Origin: an uncultured Xanthobacteraceae bacterium
Lineage (GTDB): Bacteria > Pseudomonadota > Alphaproteobacteria > Rhizobiales > Xanthobacteraceae
DNA length: 9,126 nucleotides
Direction of reading: 5' to 3'
Assembly: GCA_955652925.1 (NCBI GenBank)
Contig: CATPCO010000582.1
Coordinates: 1 to 9,126, forward strand
The notes below the pieces were generated by a model that worked only from the letters and a program-made list of their open reading frames with translations, made no database searches and was not told the DNA's origin. The translations under genes and the position numbers were made by a program. Positions 1 through 6,956 of this stretch are shown piece after piece. Positions within the stretch are counted from its first letter, which is position 1, and each line of letters opens with the position of its first letter.

Positions 1-281
1 ACTCATATGGCGTTTCGTGCGTTGGCTTTGTTTGGTAAAAATCGGCCCGCGTGGAATTGTATTTCCTCATTGAAACAACGCGCCGATGCAAGCTGGGGAT
101 TGCGACGCTAGGACCTCGTTTGCCGAGATGTGAGCATGAAGCTCACGCTGTTTGAGCTGAACGCGGATAGTGGCCTCAAAGCCAAAGATCGGCAACTGGC
201 CGCCGCGGCGCTCGCGCGCCACGTGTTTCTCCGGCATCATGGATCGTTTCCCCAACCTCTAACAACTGAAGGAGAGATGCG

Positions 282-725
282 ATGAAATGTGCGAGTTTGG
301 TATTGATCATCCTCGCTGCCGTGGCCACGGCCGCGGGAGCTCAGGACGCAATTCCTGATTTGAGAGGTACCTGGTCGGGCAAGGGCAAGTCGATCGTCTT
401 CGGCAGCAACCCTCATCATCCCGGCGCGCAAACTGCGACGGATGCGCCGCGCGTGCGCGACATCGAGGCGACCTATGTCGTGGAGGGCCAGGAGGGCCGG
501 CTCGCCTGGGGGCGCTCGTCGTCGGCGGTTGCCGATACCAAAGAGCCGTTCGCCTGGGCGCTTGGGAGCGACAACAAATCGATCCTCGGCGCCGATATGG
601 ACGGTTATTTTTACATCACGCTCATCTCGTCCGATCGCATGGAGAAATGTTACGTACAGAACGGCATGAGCCCCACGCACGCAATAGTGGCAACATGCCA
701 CATGATGGATCGCGTGAAGAGGTAA
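282..725 (+). CDS. Small secreted protein of unknown function (147 aa)
   Basis: I cannot assign a function. The protein starts with a clear Sec signal peptide: Lys2, a hydrophobic core at about residues 5-18, and a probable cleavage after AGA (residue 20) just before Gln-Asp. The mature part of about 127 residues has no further membrane segment. It carries DLRGTWSGKGKSIV near residues 26-39, followed by a His-His-Pro and alternating polar/hydrophobic stretches such as EATYVVEG, GRLAWG and GYFYITLI. These suggest a small, mostly beta, possibly lipocalin-like fold; that is inference. Two mature cysteines (Cys123, Cys139) near the C-terminus could form a periplasmic disulfide. The ATG at 282 is preceded by a good ribosome site (AAGGAGAG, about 5 nt spacing), which decides the start. 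The gene stands alone and converges on the porin gene. The signal peptide, ribosome site and protein-like composition make it a real gene. Confidence 0.85.
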   Translation: MKCASLVLIILAAVATAAGAQDAIPDLRGTWSGKGKSIVFGSNPHHPGAQTATDAPRVRDIEATYVVEGQEGRLAWGRSSSAVADTKEPFAWALGSDNKSILGADMDGYFYITLISSDRMEKCYVQNGMSPTHAIVATCHMMDRVKR

Positions 726-728
726 TCG

Positions 729-1532
729 TTACAACGGTCCGGCGAAGAGGTGGCTGACACCCACGCGGAAGATGTTGTCGGTGTATTTGTGGTGCACGAC
801 AACGTCTGCCGCGGTCACACACGGGAACCCGGCGCCGCTCACACAACCGACAGTCACATCAAAAATGCCGACTGAGACGTAAAGGTATTCGGCTTTCAGC
901 AACCAGCCTTTGGGCAACGCATATTCGAGGCCGCCGCCGAACGTCCAGCCGGTGTGCAAGGTCGAATCGTTCGTCGTTTCGATCGCGTTCACCCGGACCG
1001 AATCGGTCGACTTGACGGTCTCAAACGCAAGGCCACCGGTGACGTAAGCGAGCACGGCATCAAACGTTATGCCGAGCCGCGGACGCACGGTCACCAGGAC
1101 CGAACCTTGCGGCGAATTGCTCAATGCGGCAGGTGTCGCCCGAGCGAGGCCGGGCACGACCAACGTTCGCGTGTTCGTCCCAGCGAGCCAGTTGACGTCG
1201 GTTTCAATCCCGACCACGACCCTGCCGAACTGAAAATTGTAGCCTGCCTGCACGCCCGCGATTGCGCCTTTCGCGGTGATCGAAACGGGAGAGAGCGCAT
1301 CCAAAGTTGCTGCGCCTGCTGCGCCATAATTCGCGATGCTGGTTGTCGTGGTAATATCGTCCTTGGACCAATGGCCGCCGACAGTGGCGCCGAAATAGAG
1401 TCCAGCCCAGCCGGGAATCGCCACCACGGGCGGAGGGAAATAAACCGGCACAGGCACCGCGACATCCGCCGCCATCGCAGGCGCGGCTGTGAGTACCGCA
1501 AGGGCGATCGCTCCGAGTACGCGCAACTGCAT
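729..1532 (-). CDS. Outer-membrane beta-barrel protein, Omp25/RopB-like porin family
   Basis: An eight-stranded OmpA-type barrel of the small-porin family common in Rhizobiales, placed in the outer membrane. Residues 1-21 are a signal peptide ending in AMA before Ala-Asp. The mature N-terminus has a Pro/Val-rich linker, then the first strand GWAGLYFGATVGGHW (residues 41-55), which matches the family's usual W-x-G-x-Y-x-G start. Other family marks are QAGYNFQFGRVVVGIETDVNW (about 95-115), RPRLGITFDAVLAYVTGGLAF (about 150-170), LEYALPKGWLLKAEYLYV (about 202-219) and NIFRVGVSHLF near the end. Cys230 and Cys238 lie in what should be the last surface loop and may pair. The protein ends in FAGPL rather than a terminal Phe/Trp, a small departure from the classical BAM signal. 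The ATG at 1532 has AAGGA about 6 nt upstream. A role in envelope integrity or passive diffusion is family knowledge; no specific substrate is indicated. Confidence 0.9.
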   Translation of the reverse strand: MQLRVLGAIALAVLTAAPAMAADVAVPVPVYFPPPVVAIPGWAGLYFGATVGGHWSKDDITTTTSIANYGAAGAATLDALSPVSITAKGAIAGVQAGYNFQFGRVVVGIETDVNWLAGTNTRTLVVPGLARATPAALSNSPQGSVLVTVRPRLGITFDAVLAYVTGGLAFETVKSTDSVRVNAIETTNDSTLHTGWTFGGGLEYALPKGWLLKAEYLYVSVGIFDVTVGCVSGAGFPCVTAADVVVHHKYTDNIFRVGVSHLFAGPL

Positions 1533-1562
1533 TGCAATTCCTTCGGATCGACTTCGCAGAGC

Positions 1563-1568
1563 AGCCTA
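1563..1568 (-). promoter_or_regulatory. Candidate extended -10 element of the porin gene
   Basis: Read on the minus strand, CTCTGCTAGGCT ends 30 nt before the porin ATG. TAGGCT would be the -10 hexamer and the TG one base upstream an extended -10. No good -35 hexamer is visible at 16-18 bp. The same CTCTGCTAG string occurs at nearly the same distance upstream of the opine-dehydrogenase gene, which mildly strengthens both. This is a pattern reading only. Confidence 0.25.
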
Positions 1569-1600
1569 GCAGAGAACACCGGAACCGAGTGTTGCAGCGG

Positions 1601-1614
1601 CGCCACACTTGGCG
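1601..1614. terminator. Weak hairpin after the ABC operon, possible transcription end
   Basis: CGCCA-CACT-TGGCG forms a perfect 5-bp stem with a 4-nt loop, 15 bp beyond the stop codon of the last permease gene. No T-tract follows on the minus strand, so it is not a convincing intrinsic terminator. It could be a pause or RNA-protecting hairpin, or chance. Confidence 0.2.
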
Positions 1615-1629
1615 ATCTTGATCGGACTA

Positions 1630-2466
1630 TCAACGAATACCCGCGCGCATGAAACTTTGCACGAACTGACGCTGGAATAAAAGAAAGGCCAACAGCAGCG
1701 GGGCCGAGGTCATCAGGGTCGCCGCGCAGATGACGGACCAGTCGACGCCCTGGTCGGTCGAGGCAAACACCTGCAGGCCAACGGTGAGCGGGCGTGCCTC
1801 AACCGAGTTGGTCACAATCAGCGGCCACAAAAAATTGTTCCAGTGATAGCTCACGGAAACGAGGGCATAGGCGATGTATACCGGCCGGCCCAGCGGCACA
1901 TAGACTCGCCAAAGCACCTGCAGGGCGCCCGCCCCTTCGACCCGGGCAGCTTCGTCAAGCTCGCGCGGGACGGTCTTGAATGTCTGGCGCAGCAGAAAGA
2001 CGCCGAACGCCGAGGCAATGTAGGGGAGCGCGATTGCCGGAATGGAATCGACGATGCCCAGCCTGGTCATGGTGCGGTAGTTCTCCACGATCAACACGTC
2101 GGGCATGATCATGAGCTGCACGAGCACCAGCGCGAAGGCAAGCTCGCGCCCGGCGAATTCGAACCGCGCAAAGGCGTAGGCGGCAAGCGTGCAGAGCACC
2201 AGCTGGCAGCTGAGGATCAGCGTAACCAGCGCGAAGGTATTGAGAAAATAGCGCGCAAATGGCGCGGCGCTCCAGGCGCGAGCGAAGTTGTCAAGTGTGA
2301 CGGGCGCGAGTGGGACAAATCGCGCCGAGTATTCGGCGGGATGAAACGCGCTCCAGATTGCGTAGAGGAGCGGGAGCAGCCAGAGAATTGCGAGCAGCCA
2401 GGCCGCCGCCGATTCGAGCAGGCGCCATGGGCCGTGCGGCGCGTATGCGATGCTTTGCACCCTCAT
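1630..2466 (-). CDS. CUT1-family ABC transporter permease 2 (UgpE/MalG-like)
   Basis: An inner-membrane permease subunit of 278 aa, one of two in the importer. Hydrophobic segments lie at about residues 18-40, 76-100, 108-124, 142-162, 196-218 and 246-265, giving the six-helix layout of this family. The cytoplasmic EAA loop that docks on the ATPase is at 170-195 (LDEAARVEGAG, then VYVPLGRP). The C-terminus FVQSFMRAGIR resembles the usual UgpE/MalG ending. I place the start at the ATG at 2466, not further upstream. That ATG overlaps the TGA of permease 1 as ATGA, a translational-coupling arrangement, and the 35 residues before it have no membrane-protein character. The length fits UgpE (about 280 aa). 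It is the last gene of the operon. Transport is well supported; the glycerol-3-phosphate specificity implied by the Ugp name is not. Confidence 0.92.
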   Translation of the reverse strand: MRVQSIAYAPHGPWRLLESAAAWLLAILWLLPLLYAIWSAFHPAEYSARFVPLAPVTLDNFARAWSAAPFARYFLNTFALVTLILSCQLVLCTLAAYAFARFEFAGRELAFALVLVQLMIMPDVLIVENYRTMTRLGIVDSIPAIALPYIASAFGVFLLRQTFKTVPRELDEAARVEGAGALQVLWRVYVPLGRPVYIAYALVSVSYHWNNFLWPLIVTNSVEARPLTVGLQVFASTDQGVDWSVICAATLMTSAPLLLAFLLFQRQFVQSFMRAGIR

Positions 2467-3341
2467 CGGTAGTGAATGCGCCGTTCGAGAACCAGGTATT
2501 GGGTCAGTGCCGCGGTCGCGAGCAACGCGAGCAGCACCATCGTGAGGGCGGCCGCGTAGGTGCTGTCCCAATATTTGAAGCCGACCTCATAGACATAATA
2601 GAGCAGGAGGGTGGTAGCGTTGTCGGGACCGCCGCGCGTCATGACGATGATATGGTCGACGGTGCGAAATGCATTGATCACGGCATTGACGAGGACGAAC
2701 AGCGTTGTCGGCATCAGCAGCGGGAACTGCACGCGGCGGAAGAAGGTCAGCCGCGATGCGCCTTCGAGCGCCGCCGCTTCCCCGAGGACCGGAGAGATTT
2801 GCTGAAGTGCGGCGAGATAAAAGATCATGAAAAAGCCGGCCTCTTTCCAAATCGTCACCGCAATGACGCAGACAAGCGCGGTCTCGGGAGTGCCGAGCCA
2901 ATTGTGCGCCCGCGCCCCGAACAGCGACAGGACCTGATCGAGCAGCCCGTATTGGGGCGTGTAGAAGAAAAGCCAGATATTCGCCACCGCGATCATGGGC
3001 AGCACGGTGGGCGTGAAATAGGCCATGCGCACCGCGGCGCGACCAGCAATGCGGTCATTCACCCACAATGCCATCAGGAGCGCAAGCGCGATCGATAGCG
3101 GAATGGTGCCGAGCGCAAACCACAGATTATTGACAACCGACTGCCAGAACACTGCGTCGGCGAGCATCGATTTGTAGTTGCCGAGGCCGACGAAGAGCGC
3201 CGGCCGACGCGGCCTCGGTGTCGACCAGAAGCTGTCGAGGAACGTCGCGAGCGCGGGCCAATGGGTGAACAGCGCAAGCAACGCCATCGCGGGCAGCAGC
3301 AGCAGCCAGCCGTGCACGGCATCGATGCCGCGCCGCGTCAT
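2463..3341 (-). CDS. CUT1-family ABC transporter permease 1 (UgpA/MalF-like)
   Basis: The second inner-membrane permease subunit, 292 aa, close to UgpA length. The first helix is at about residues 11-30. A periplasmic stretch with the family phrase FVGLGNYKSML (50-60) follows, then helices at about 70-92, 107-127, 155-176, 212-226 and 263-283. The EAA loop is clear at 188-211 (GEAAALEGAS, then VQFPLLMP) and is the contact to the ATPase. TRGGPDNATTLLLYYVYEVGF (235-255) is a stretch seen in UgpA-type permeases. The ATG at 3341 lies 7 bp after the stop of the solute-binding gene, and its ribosome site (GAGG) overlaps that stop, so translation is probably coupled. Its own TGA overlaps the next permease's ATG. 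It acts with permease 2 as the membrane channel of the importer. Confidence 0.93.
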   Translation of the reverse strand: MTRRGIDAVHGWLLLLPAMALLALFTHWPALATFLDSFWSTPRPRRPALFVGLGNYKSMLADAVFWQSVVNNLWFALGTIPLSIALALLMALWVNDRIAGRAAVRMAYFTPTVLPMIAVANIWLFFYTPQYGLLDQVLSLFGARAHNWLGTPETALVCVIAVTIWKEAGFFMIFYLAALQQISPVLGEAAALEGASRLTFFRRVQFPLLMPTTLFVLVNAVINAFRTVDHIIVMTRGGPDNATTLLLYYVYEVGFKYWDSTYAAALTMVLLALLATAALTQYLVLERRIHYR

Positions 3342-3348
3342 TGCGGCC

Positions 3349-4638
3349 TCACCGATACGCTTTGAGCACCCGCTCGGCTTCGGACTGGGCGTCTTTCATG
3401 GCCTGGTCGGGATTTTTTGAGCCGGTCAGGGCAGCCTGGAGTCCGTCGTTGAGCGCTTTTGTAACGCGCTGGTTGTCGTGGGTGGAAAGCTCAGCGACCG
3501 CATATTGCAGCTGGTCGCGCGCGACGGCCGCGGCTGGAAAGCCCGCAACATAATCCTTCATCTGCGGTGTATCCCACGCATCCGGACGAACCGCCACATA
3601 GCCGGTGTCGATGCCCCATTGGGCGGCACGCACCGGCGCGGTCATCCATTGCGCGAATTTCAACGCAGCCTCCTGTTGCGCGCGGGCGGTCTTGTTGAAA
3701 ATGTAAAAATTTCCGCCGCCGGTCGGTGTGCCGCGGCGCTTGCCGGCCGGCAGCATGGCAACCCCGAACGGGAATTTCGCATTGCTGCGAACGTTCGTGA
3801 GATTACCCGTCGTGGTCCACATCATCGCCGTCTTGCGCTCGAAGAAATCCTTTGGCGTCGTGCCCCATTCGATGACACCCGGCGCCATCACCTTGGACTT
3901 GCGGCCGAGATCGACCCAGCGCTGGAGCGCCTCGGCGACCGCAGGCTTGTCGAAGAAGGTGCGGTCACCCGCCTGGCTCATCAGAATGACATCGTTCTGG
4001 GTCGTGAGCGCCTGGAATAGCCAATACGGAAAACCGGAGGAGGGAATCTGCATGCCCCATTGCATGGTGTTTCCCGATCCATCGCGCTGGGTCAGCTTTT
4101 CGGCAAATGCAAGTTCTTCCGCCCATGTTGCGGGCGCCTTTTCCGGATCGAGCCCCGCAGCTTTGAAAGCCTCCTTGTTCCAGTACAGCACGATGGTGGA
4201 ACGCTGGAATGGAATCCCCCAGGTCTTGCCGCCGGTCTGGCTGTTTTCCATGAAGGCGGGAAAAAAGCTCTTGATCCAATTCTTGTCCGCCTCGCTCTGG
4301 GCAAAGCCGTCGAACGCAACGATCGCTTCTTCGTCGATCAGCGAGAACATGTCCGTGGACAAGAGGACGGCAGTGACCGGCGGGTTGCCTGATTTGTGCG
4401 CGGTCAAAGCCTTGACGATCGTTTCCTGATAGGTGCCGGCGTAAATCGGCTTGACGCTGATTCCGGGATTTTCCTTCTCGAAATCGGCGACATAGCCGTC
4501 GATGATCTTGGTGATGGGGCCACCGACTGCGATCGGATAGTAAAACGTGATTTCAGTTGCGGCGCGAAGGATCGCAGGCGCCGCCAACGTCCCGGCTGCG
4601 GTCGCCGTTGATCCAATCACGAATTGCCGTCGATCCAT
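3349..4638 (-). CDS. Extracellular solute-binding protein family 1 (UgpB-like), Tat signal
   Basis: The periplasmic receptor of the importer, 429 aa, near UgpB length (about 438). The N-terminus MDRRQFVIGS has the twin arginine and Phe of a Tat motif, followed by an Ala-rich weakly hydrophobic stretch and probable cleavage near residues 26-27, so it may be exported folded. Family 1 signs include PIYAGTYQETIVKALTAHKSGNPP (65-87), GIPFQRSTIVLYWNKEAFKAAGLDP (141-165), a Gly-rich PTGGGNFYIFN (305-315) and TGYVAVRPDAW (345-355). The last corresponds to the TGYLPV segment of UgpB-type proteins. I chose ATG 4638 because GGAGG lies 6 nt upstream and the Tat signal begins exactly there; the 44 upstream codons read through the intergenic hairpin and the ATPase gene. 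The ligand is unknown. The UgpB likeness shows family, not glycerol-3-phosphate binding, and the neighbouring enzymes suggest an N-containing solute. Confidence 0.93.
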   Translation of the reverse strand: MDRRQFVIGSTATAAGTLAAPAILRAATEITFYYPIAVGGPITKIIDGYVADFEKENPGISVKPIYAGTYQETIVKALTAHKSGNPPVTAVLLSTDMFSLIDEEAIVAFDGFAQSEADKNWIKSFFPAFMENSQTGGKTWGIPFQRSTIVLYWNKEAFKAAGLDPEKAPATWAEELAFAEKLTQRDGSGNTMQWGMQIPSSGFPYWLFQALTTQNDVILMSQAGDRTFFDKPAVAEALQRWVDLGRKSKVMAPGVIEWGTTPKDFFERKTAMMWTTTGNLTNVRSNAKFPFGVAMLPAGKRRGTPTGGGNFYIFNKTARAQQEAALKFAQWMTAPVRAAQWGIDTGYVAVRPDAWDTPQMKDYVAGFPAAAVARDQLQYAVAELSTHDNQRVTKALNDGLQAALTGSKNPDQAMKDAQSEAERVLKAYR

Positions 4639-4655
4639 CTCCCACCTCCGTGTTG

Positions 4656-4671
4656 GCGGCATATTTGCCGC
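4656..4671. repeat. Intercistronic hairpin between ATPase and solute-binding genes
   Basis: GCGGCA-TATT-TGCCGC is a perfect 6-bp stem with a 4-nt loop. It begins one base past the ATPase stop codon and ends 6 nt before the ribosome site of the solute-binding gene. No T-tract follows in the direction of transcription, so it should not terminate. Such hairpins between importer genes can stabilise one half of the message and raise binding-protein output; that role here is inferred. Confidence 0.5.
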
Positions 4672-4672
4672 A

Positions 4673-5713
4673 TTATTTTCCTGCGATACGACGATGCGAT
4701 GACGCCTCGAACCAATGGGCATCCTGCGGCCGCCATTTGAGGTAGATGTTGGCTCCGGCGGGAGCAGCAAATCGCCCGGAGCGCCGTACTATCACCGTTT
4801 CCTCGCCGACGCGTGTTTCCACCTGGGTATCCGCTCCGAGATATTCGGCGGCAATGATGCGCGCTTGCAAGCCTGCTTGCGCAAGCGCGACCGATTCCGG
4901 ACGCACGCCGGCGATGAGCGCTTCCGGCGCGTGTCCAGCGGGCATGCCCGCGAGCAGCTCCGGACATTTCGCGAGCACTCCCGCCGGCAACAAGTTCATT
5001 GCCGGCGCCCCGATGAAGCGCGCCGCGAACACCGTTTCGGGCTGCTCGTAGAGGCTTGCGGGTGTGCCGTTCTGCTCGATATGTCCGGCGCGCATGAGGA
5101 TTACGCGGTCCGCCATGGTCATGGCTTCGACCTGGTCGTGGGTGACGTAGAGCATGGTGATGCCGAGGCGGCGTTGCAGAGCGCGAATTTCCCGCCGCAT
5201 GTCGCCGCGTAATTGCGCGTCGAGGTTCGACAATGGCTCATCCATGAGGCAAACGGCGGTTTCGGCGACGACCGCCCGACCGAGTGCAACGCGCTGTTGC
5301 TGGCCACCGGAGAGCTGGGCTGGCTTGCGGTCGAGCAAGCGCTCGAGGCCCAGCATATCCGTAGCGCGCTTGAGGCGGCCATCGCGCTCCGCGCGGGGCA
5401 CGCCGCGAACGCGCAGGCCGAACAGGATGTTTTCGGCGACCGACAGGTGCGGAAACAGCGCATAGGACTGAAACACCATTGCCACGCCCCGGCGCGCAGG
5501 AGGTTCGCGCGTCACGTCGCGGCCGGCGATTTCGATTGTGCCCACATCCGGATTTTCGAGCCCGGCGATCAGGCGCAGCGTGGTCGATTTTCCGCAGCCT
5601 GATGGTCCCAGCAGCACGACCAGACTGCCGGCTTCGGCTGCAAAGCTTACACGATGGACCGCCGGTTCGCCGCCCCACGCTTTGGTCACTTCGCTGAGGC
5701 AAACCTGCGCCAC
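4673..5713 (-). CDS. ABC transporter ATP-binding protein, MalK/UgpC family
   Basis: The cytoplasmic ATPase that powers the importer, 346 aa, within the family's usual 340-370. All nucleotide-binding motifs are intact: Walker A GPSGCGKST (36-44), Q-loop Gln82, signature LSGGQ (134-138), Walker B VCLMDEP (154-160), D-loop SNLD (162-165) and H-loop His192. The phrase FIGAPAMNLL (233-242) and a C-terminal TOBE-type beta region (about 265-335) mark the MalK/UgpC group rather than amino-acid or peptide ATPases. The start is GTG at 5713, supported by GAGGAGA about 7 nt upstream and by the normal family N-terminus. It is the first gene of the operon, with 34 bp to the solute-binding gene, so the order is ATPase, receptor, permease, permease. 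Having a dedicated ATPase suggests a self-contained importer. Confidence 0.95.
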   Translation of the reverse strand: MAQVCLSEVTKAWGGEPAVHRVSFAAEAGSLVVLLGPSGCGKSTTLRLIAGLENPDVGTIEIAGRDVTREPPARRGVAMVFQSYALFPHLSVAENILFGLRVRGVPRAERDGRLKRATDMLGLERLLDRKPAQLSGGQQQRVALGRAVVAETAVCLMDEPLSNLDAQLRGDMRREIRALQRRLGITMLYVTHDQVEAMTMADRVILMRAGHIEQNGTPASLYEQPETVFAARFIGAPAMNLLPAGVLAKCPELLAGMPAGHAPEALIAGVRPESVALAQAGLQARIIAAEYLGADTQVETRVGEETVIVRRSGRFAAPAGANIYLKWRPQDAHWFEASSHRRIAGK

Positions 5714-5747
5714 TGCCGCGTTCTCCTCGGCCTTGCCTGAATCGGCT

Positions 5748-5777
5748 ATTAAGGATGCAAGCGCTCGGACGTGGCAA
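5748..5777 (-). promoter_or_regulatory. Candidate sigma-70 type promoter of the ABC importer operon
   Basis: On the minus strand, TTGCCA (5777-5772, five of six consensus bases) is followed after 18 bp by CTTAAT (5753-5748, four of six). It would start transcription near 5741, leaving a leader of about 28 nt before the GTG at 5713, which contains the ribosome site. It lies in the only sizeable non-coding region before the operon. Pattern evidence only. Confidence 0.4.
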
Positions 5778-5804
5778 GAGCTCGCCTTTCGGGCATGCAG
5801 CTTC

Positions 5805-5816
5805 CTCTGCTAGCGT
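5805..5816 (+). promoter_or_regulatory. Candidate extended -10 element for the opine-dehydrogenase operon
   Basis: CTCTGCTAGCGT ends 31 nt before the ATG at 5848. TAGCGT would be a weak -10 hexamer with an upstream TG. No clear -35 is seen. The same 9-base string precedes the porin gene at an almost equal distance. If real, it and the minus-strand promoter at 5748-5777 form a divergent promoter pair that one regulator could control. Confidence 0.25.
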
Positions 5817-5847
5817 CCCCAACTTCGCGCACGGCAAGAACAACGAA

Positions 5848-6951
5848 ATGGCTGTTCAATCAATTGCGATCCTCGGAGCGGGACATGGCGGTTGCGCGGC
5901 GGCTGCCGATCTTGGCAAACGCGGGTACTGCGTGCGCCTGCACGCGCGCAATCCCGATCACCTCGCGCCGCTGCGTGCCCGCGGGGGCATCGAGGCGCGC
6001 GGGATCGTGCAGGGCCTTGTCCCGATCGAGCTGATGACCAGCGATGTTGCGCAAGCCGTTCACGGCGCCGATCTCATCATGCTCGTCGTCCCCTCGGTGG
6101 CGCACGCCCATTATGCGCGCGCCCTGGCACGGCTTATCGATGGCAGCCAGCCTATTTTCATCAATCCCGGGCACACCGGCGGCGGACTGCACTTCCAGCA
6201 GGAACTGCGCAAGGCGGGATATCGGGGTTCCGTGCGCAGCTGCGAGACGGTCACCTTGACCTACATCGCGCGTATGGAAGCACCGGGTGTGGTCGGCATC
6301 TACAGTTACACCAAACAGCTGCGTTTTGCCGCTCTTCCCGGCCGGGAAGCCGCCGCGCTGTTCGAATTGATCAAGCCGCTTTATCCGGAAATCCGGCAGG
6401 CGGCGAACGTGCTGGAAACGGGGCTGTCGAATCTCAATGCAGTGTTCCACCCTCCCGGAATGATCATGAATGCGGGTTGGATTGAGCACACCGGCGGGGA
6501 CTTTCTGTTTTATCGCGAAGGTTTTACCGGCGCGGTCGCAACGGTGACGGCGGCGGTCGATGCCGAGCGCATGGCCATTGCGAGGGCTTTGGGCATTGCC
6601 GTCACGCCTTTCATTGACGTCTTCTACGAGGCTGGGCTGACGACGAAGGCAGCACGCGACAGCCGCGACATTGCGCGCGCGTGCAAGGAGAGCGAGCCGA
6701 ACAAGACCATCAAATCTCCTCCCTCGCTTGATCACCGTTATGTGCACGAGGACGTCGGTTACGGGCTTGTCCCGATGGCTGCGCTCGGAGGGCTAGCCGG
6801 GGTACCGGCGCCAACCATCGCCGCACTGGTGCAGCTTGCGAGCCTTGCCGTAGGCGTCGACTATATGCGCGAGGGGCTCACGCTCGATCGGCTGGGTCTC
6901 GCGGGGAAATCGCCGTCCGAGCTCCTGCATTTGGTACAGGAAGGGGTGTAA
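5848..6951 (+). CDS. NAD(P)-dependent opine (octopine/nopaline) dehydrogenase family protein
   Basis: A cytoplasmic oxidoreductase of 367 aa, about the size of known opine dehydrogenases (about 360). In this family the enzymes reversibly couple an amino acid to a 2-keto acid by reductive amination, or split such an opine. The N-terminal Rossmann domain starts directly with AILGAGHGGCAAAADL (residues 7-22; Gly10, Gly12, Gly15). The C-terminal domain carries NVLETGLSNLNAVFHPPGMIMNAGWIE (187-213) with His201, and RYVHEDVGYGLVPM (297-310) with Asp302. These fit the His/Asp pair described for this fold; the assignment is by motif. I prefer ATG 5848 because the Rossmann strand begins four residues later. 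An in-frame ATG at 5755 would add 31 residues of no domain character, and the candidate -10 lies inside it. The ribosome site is poor at 5848, so the start is less certain than the gene. It is divergent from the importer operon and upstream of the M24 gene. Substrate unknown. Confidence 0.9.
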   Translation: MAVQSIAILGAGHGGCAAAADLGKRGYCVRLHARNPDHLAPLRARGGIEARGIVQGLVPIELMTSDVAQAVHGADLIMLVVPSVAHAHYARALARLIDGSQPIFINPGHTGGGLHFQQELRKAGYRGSVRSCETVTLTYIARMEAPGVVGIYSYTKQLRFAALPGREAAALFELIKPLYPEIRQAANVLETGLSNLNAVFHPPGMIMNAGWIEHTGGDFLFYREGFTGAVATVTAAVDAERMAIARALGIAVTPFIDVFYEAGLTTKAARDSRDIARACKESEPNKTIKSPPSLDHRYVHEDVGYGLVPMAALGGLAGVPAPTIAALVQLASLAVGVDYMREGLTLDRLGLAGKSPSELLHLVQEGV

Positions 6952-6956
6952 TCTCA

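Noticed and set aside
130..146. Hairpin GTGAGC-ATGAA-GCTCAC
   Set aside because: A 6-bp stem without a T-tract and not next to a gene end; such stems are common by chance. No upstream gene is visible for it to terminate.
67..255. 62-aa minus-strand open frame in the leading region
   Set aside because: It starts at TTG or internal ATGs with no clear ribosome site, has no recognisable domain or signal, and is short enough to be chance in GC-rich DNA. I see no supported gene in 1-281.
954..1652. 232-aa plus-strand open frame opposite the porin gene
   Set aside because: Arg/His-rich translation with no domain character. It lies antisense to a well-supported outer-membrane protein and is a GC-bias shadow.
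2467..2571. Upstream extension of permease 2 by 35 residues
   Set aside because: The extension reads through the permease 1 gene and has no membrane character. The ATGA overlap at 2463-2466 gives a natural start.
1843..3098. Overlapping plus-strand open frames (209 and 262 aa) opposite the permease genes
   Set aside because: Highly charged, low-complexity translations antisense to two clear permeases; shadow frames.
4639..4770. Upstream extension of the solute-binding protein by 44 residues
   Set aside because: It would bury the Tat signal and overlap the ATPase 3' end. The Shine-Dalgarno site fits ATG 4638.
5860..6747. 295-aa minus-strand frame opposite the opine dehydrogenase
   Set aside because: Arg/His/Gly-rich antisense shadow with no recognisable motif; the plus-strand protein has full domain landmarks.
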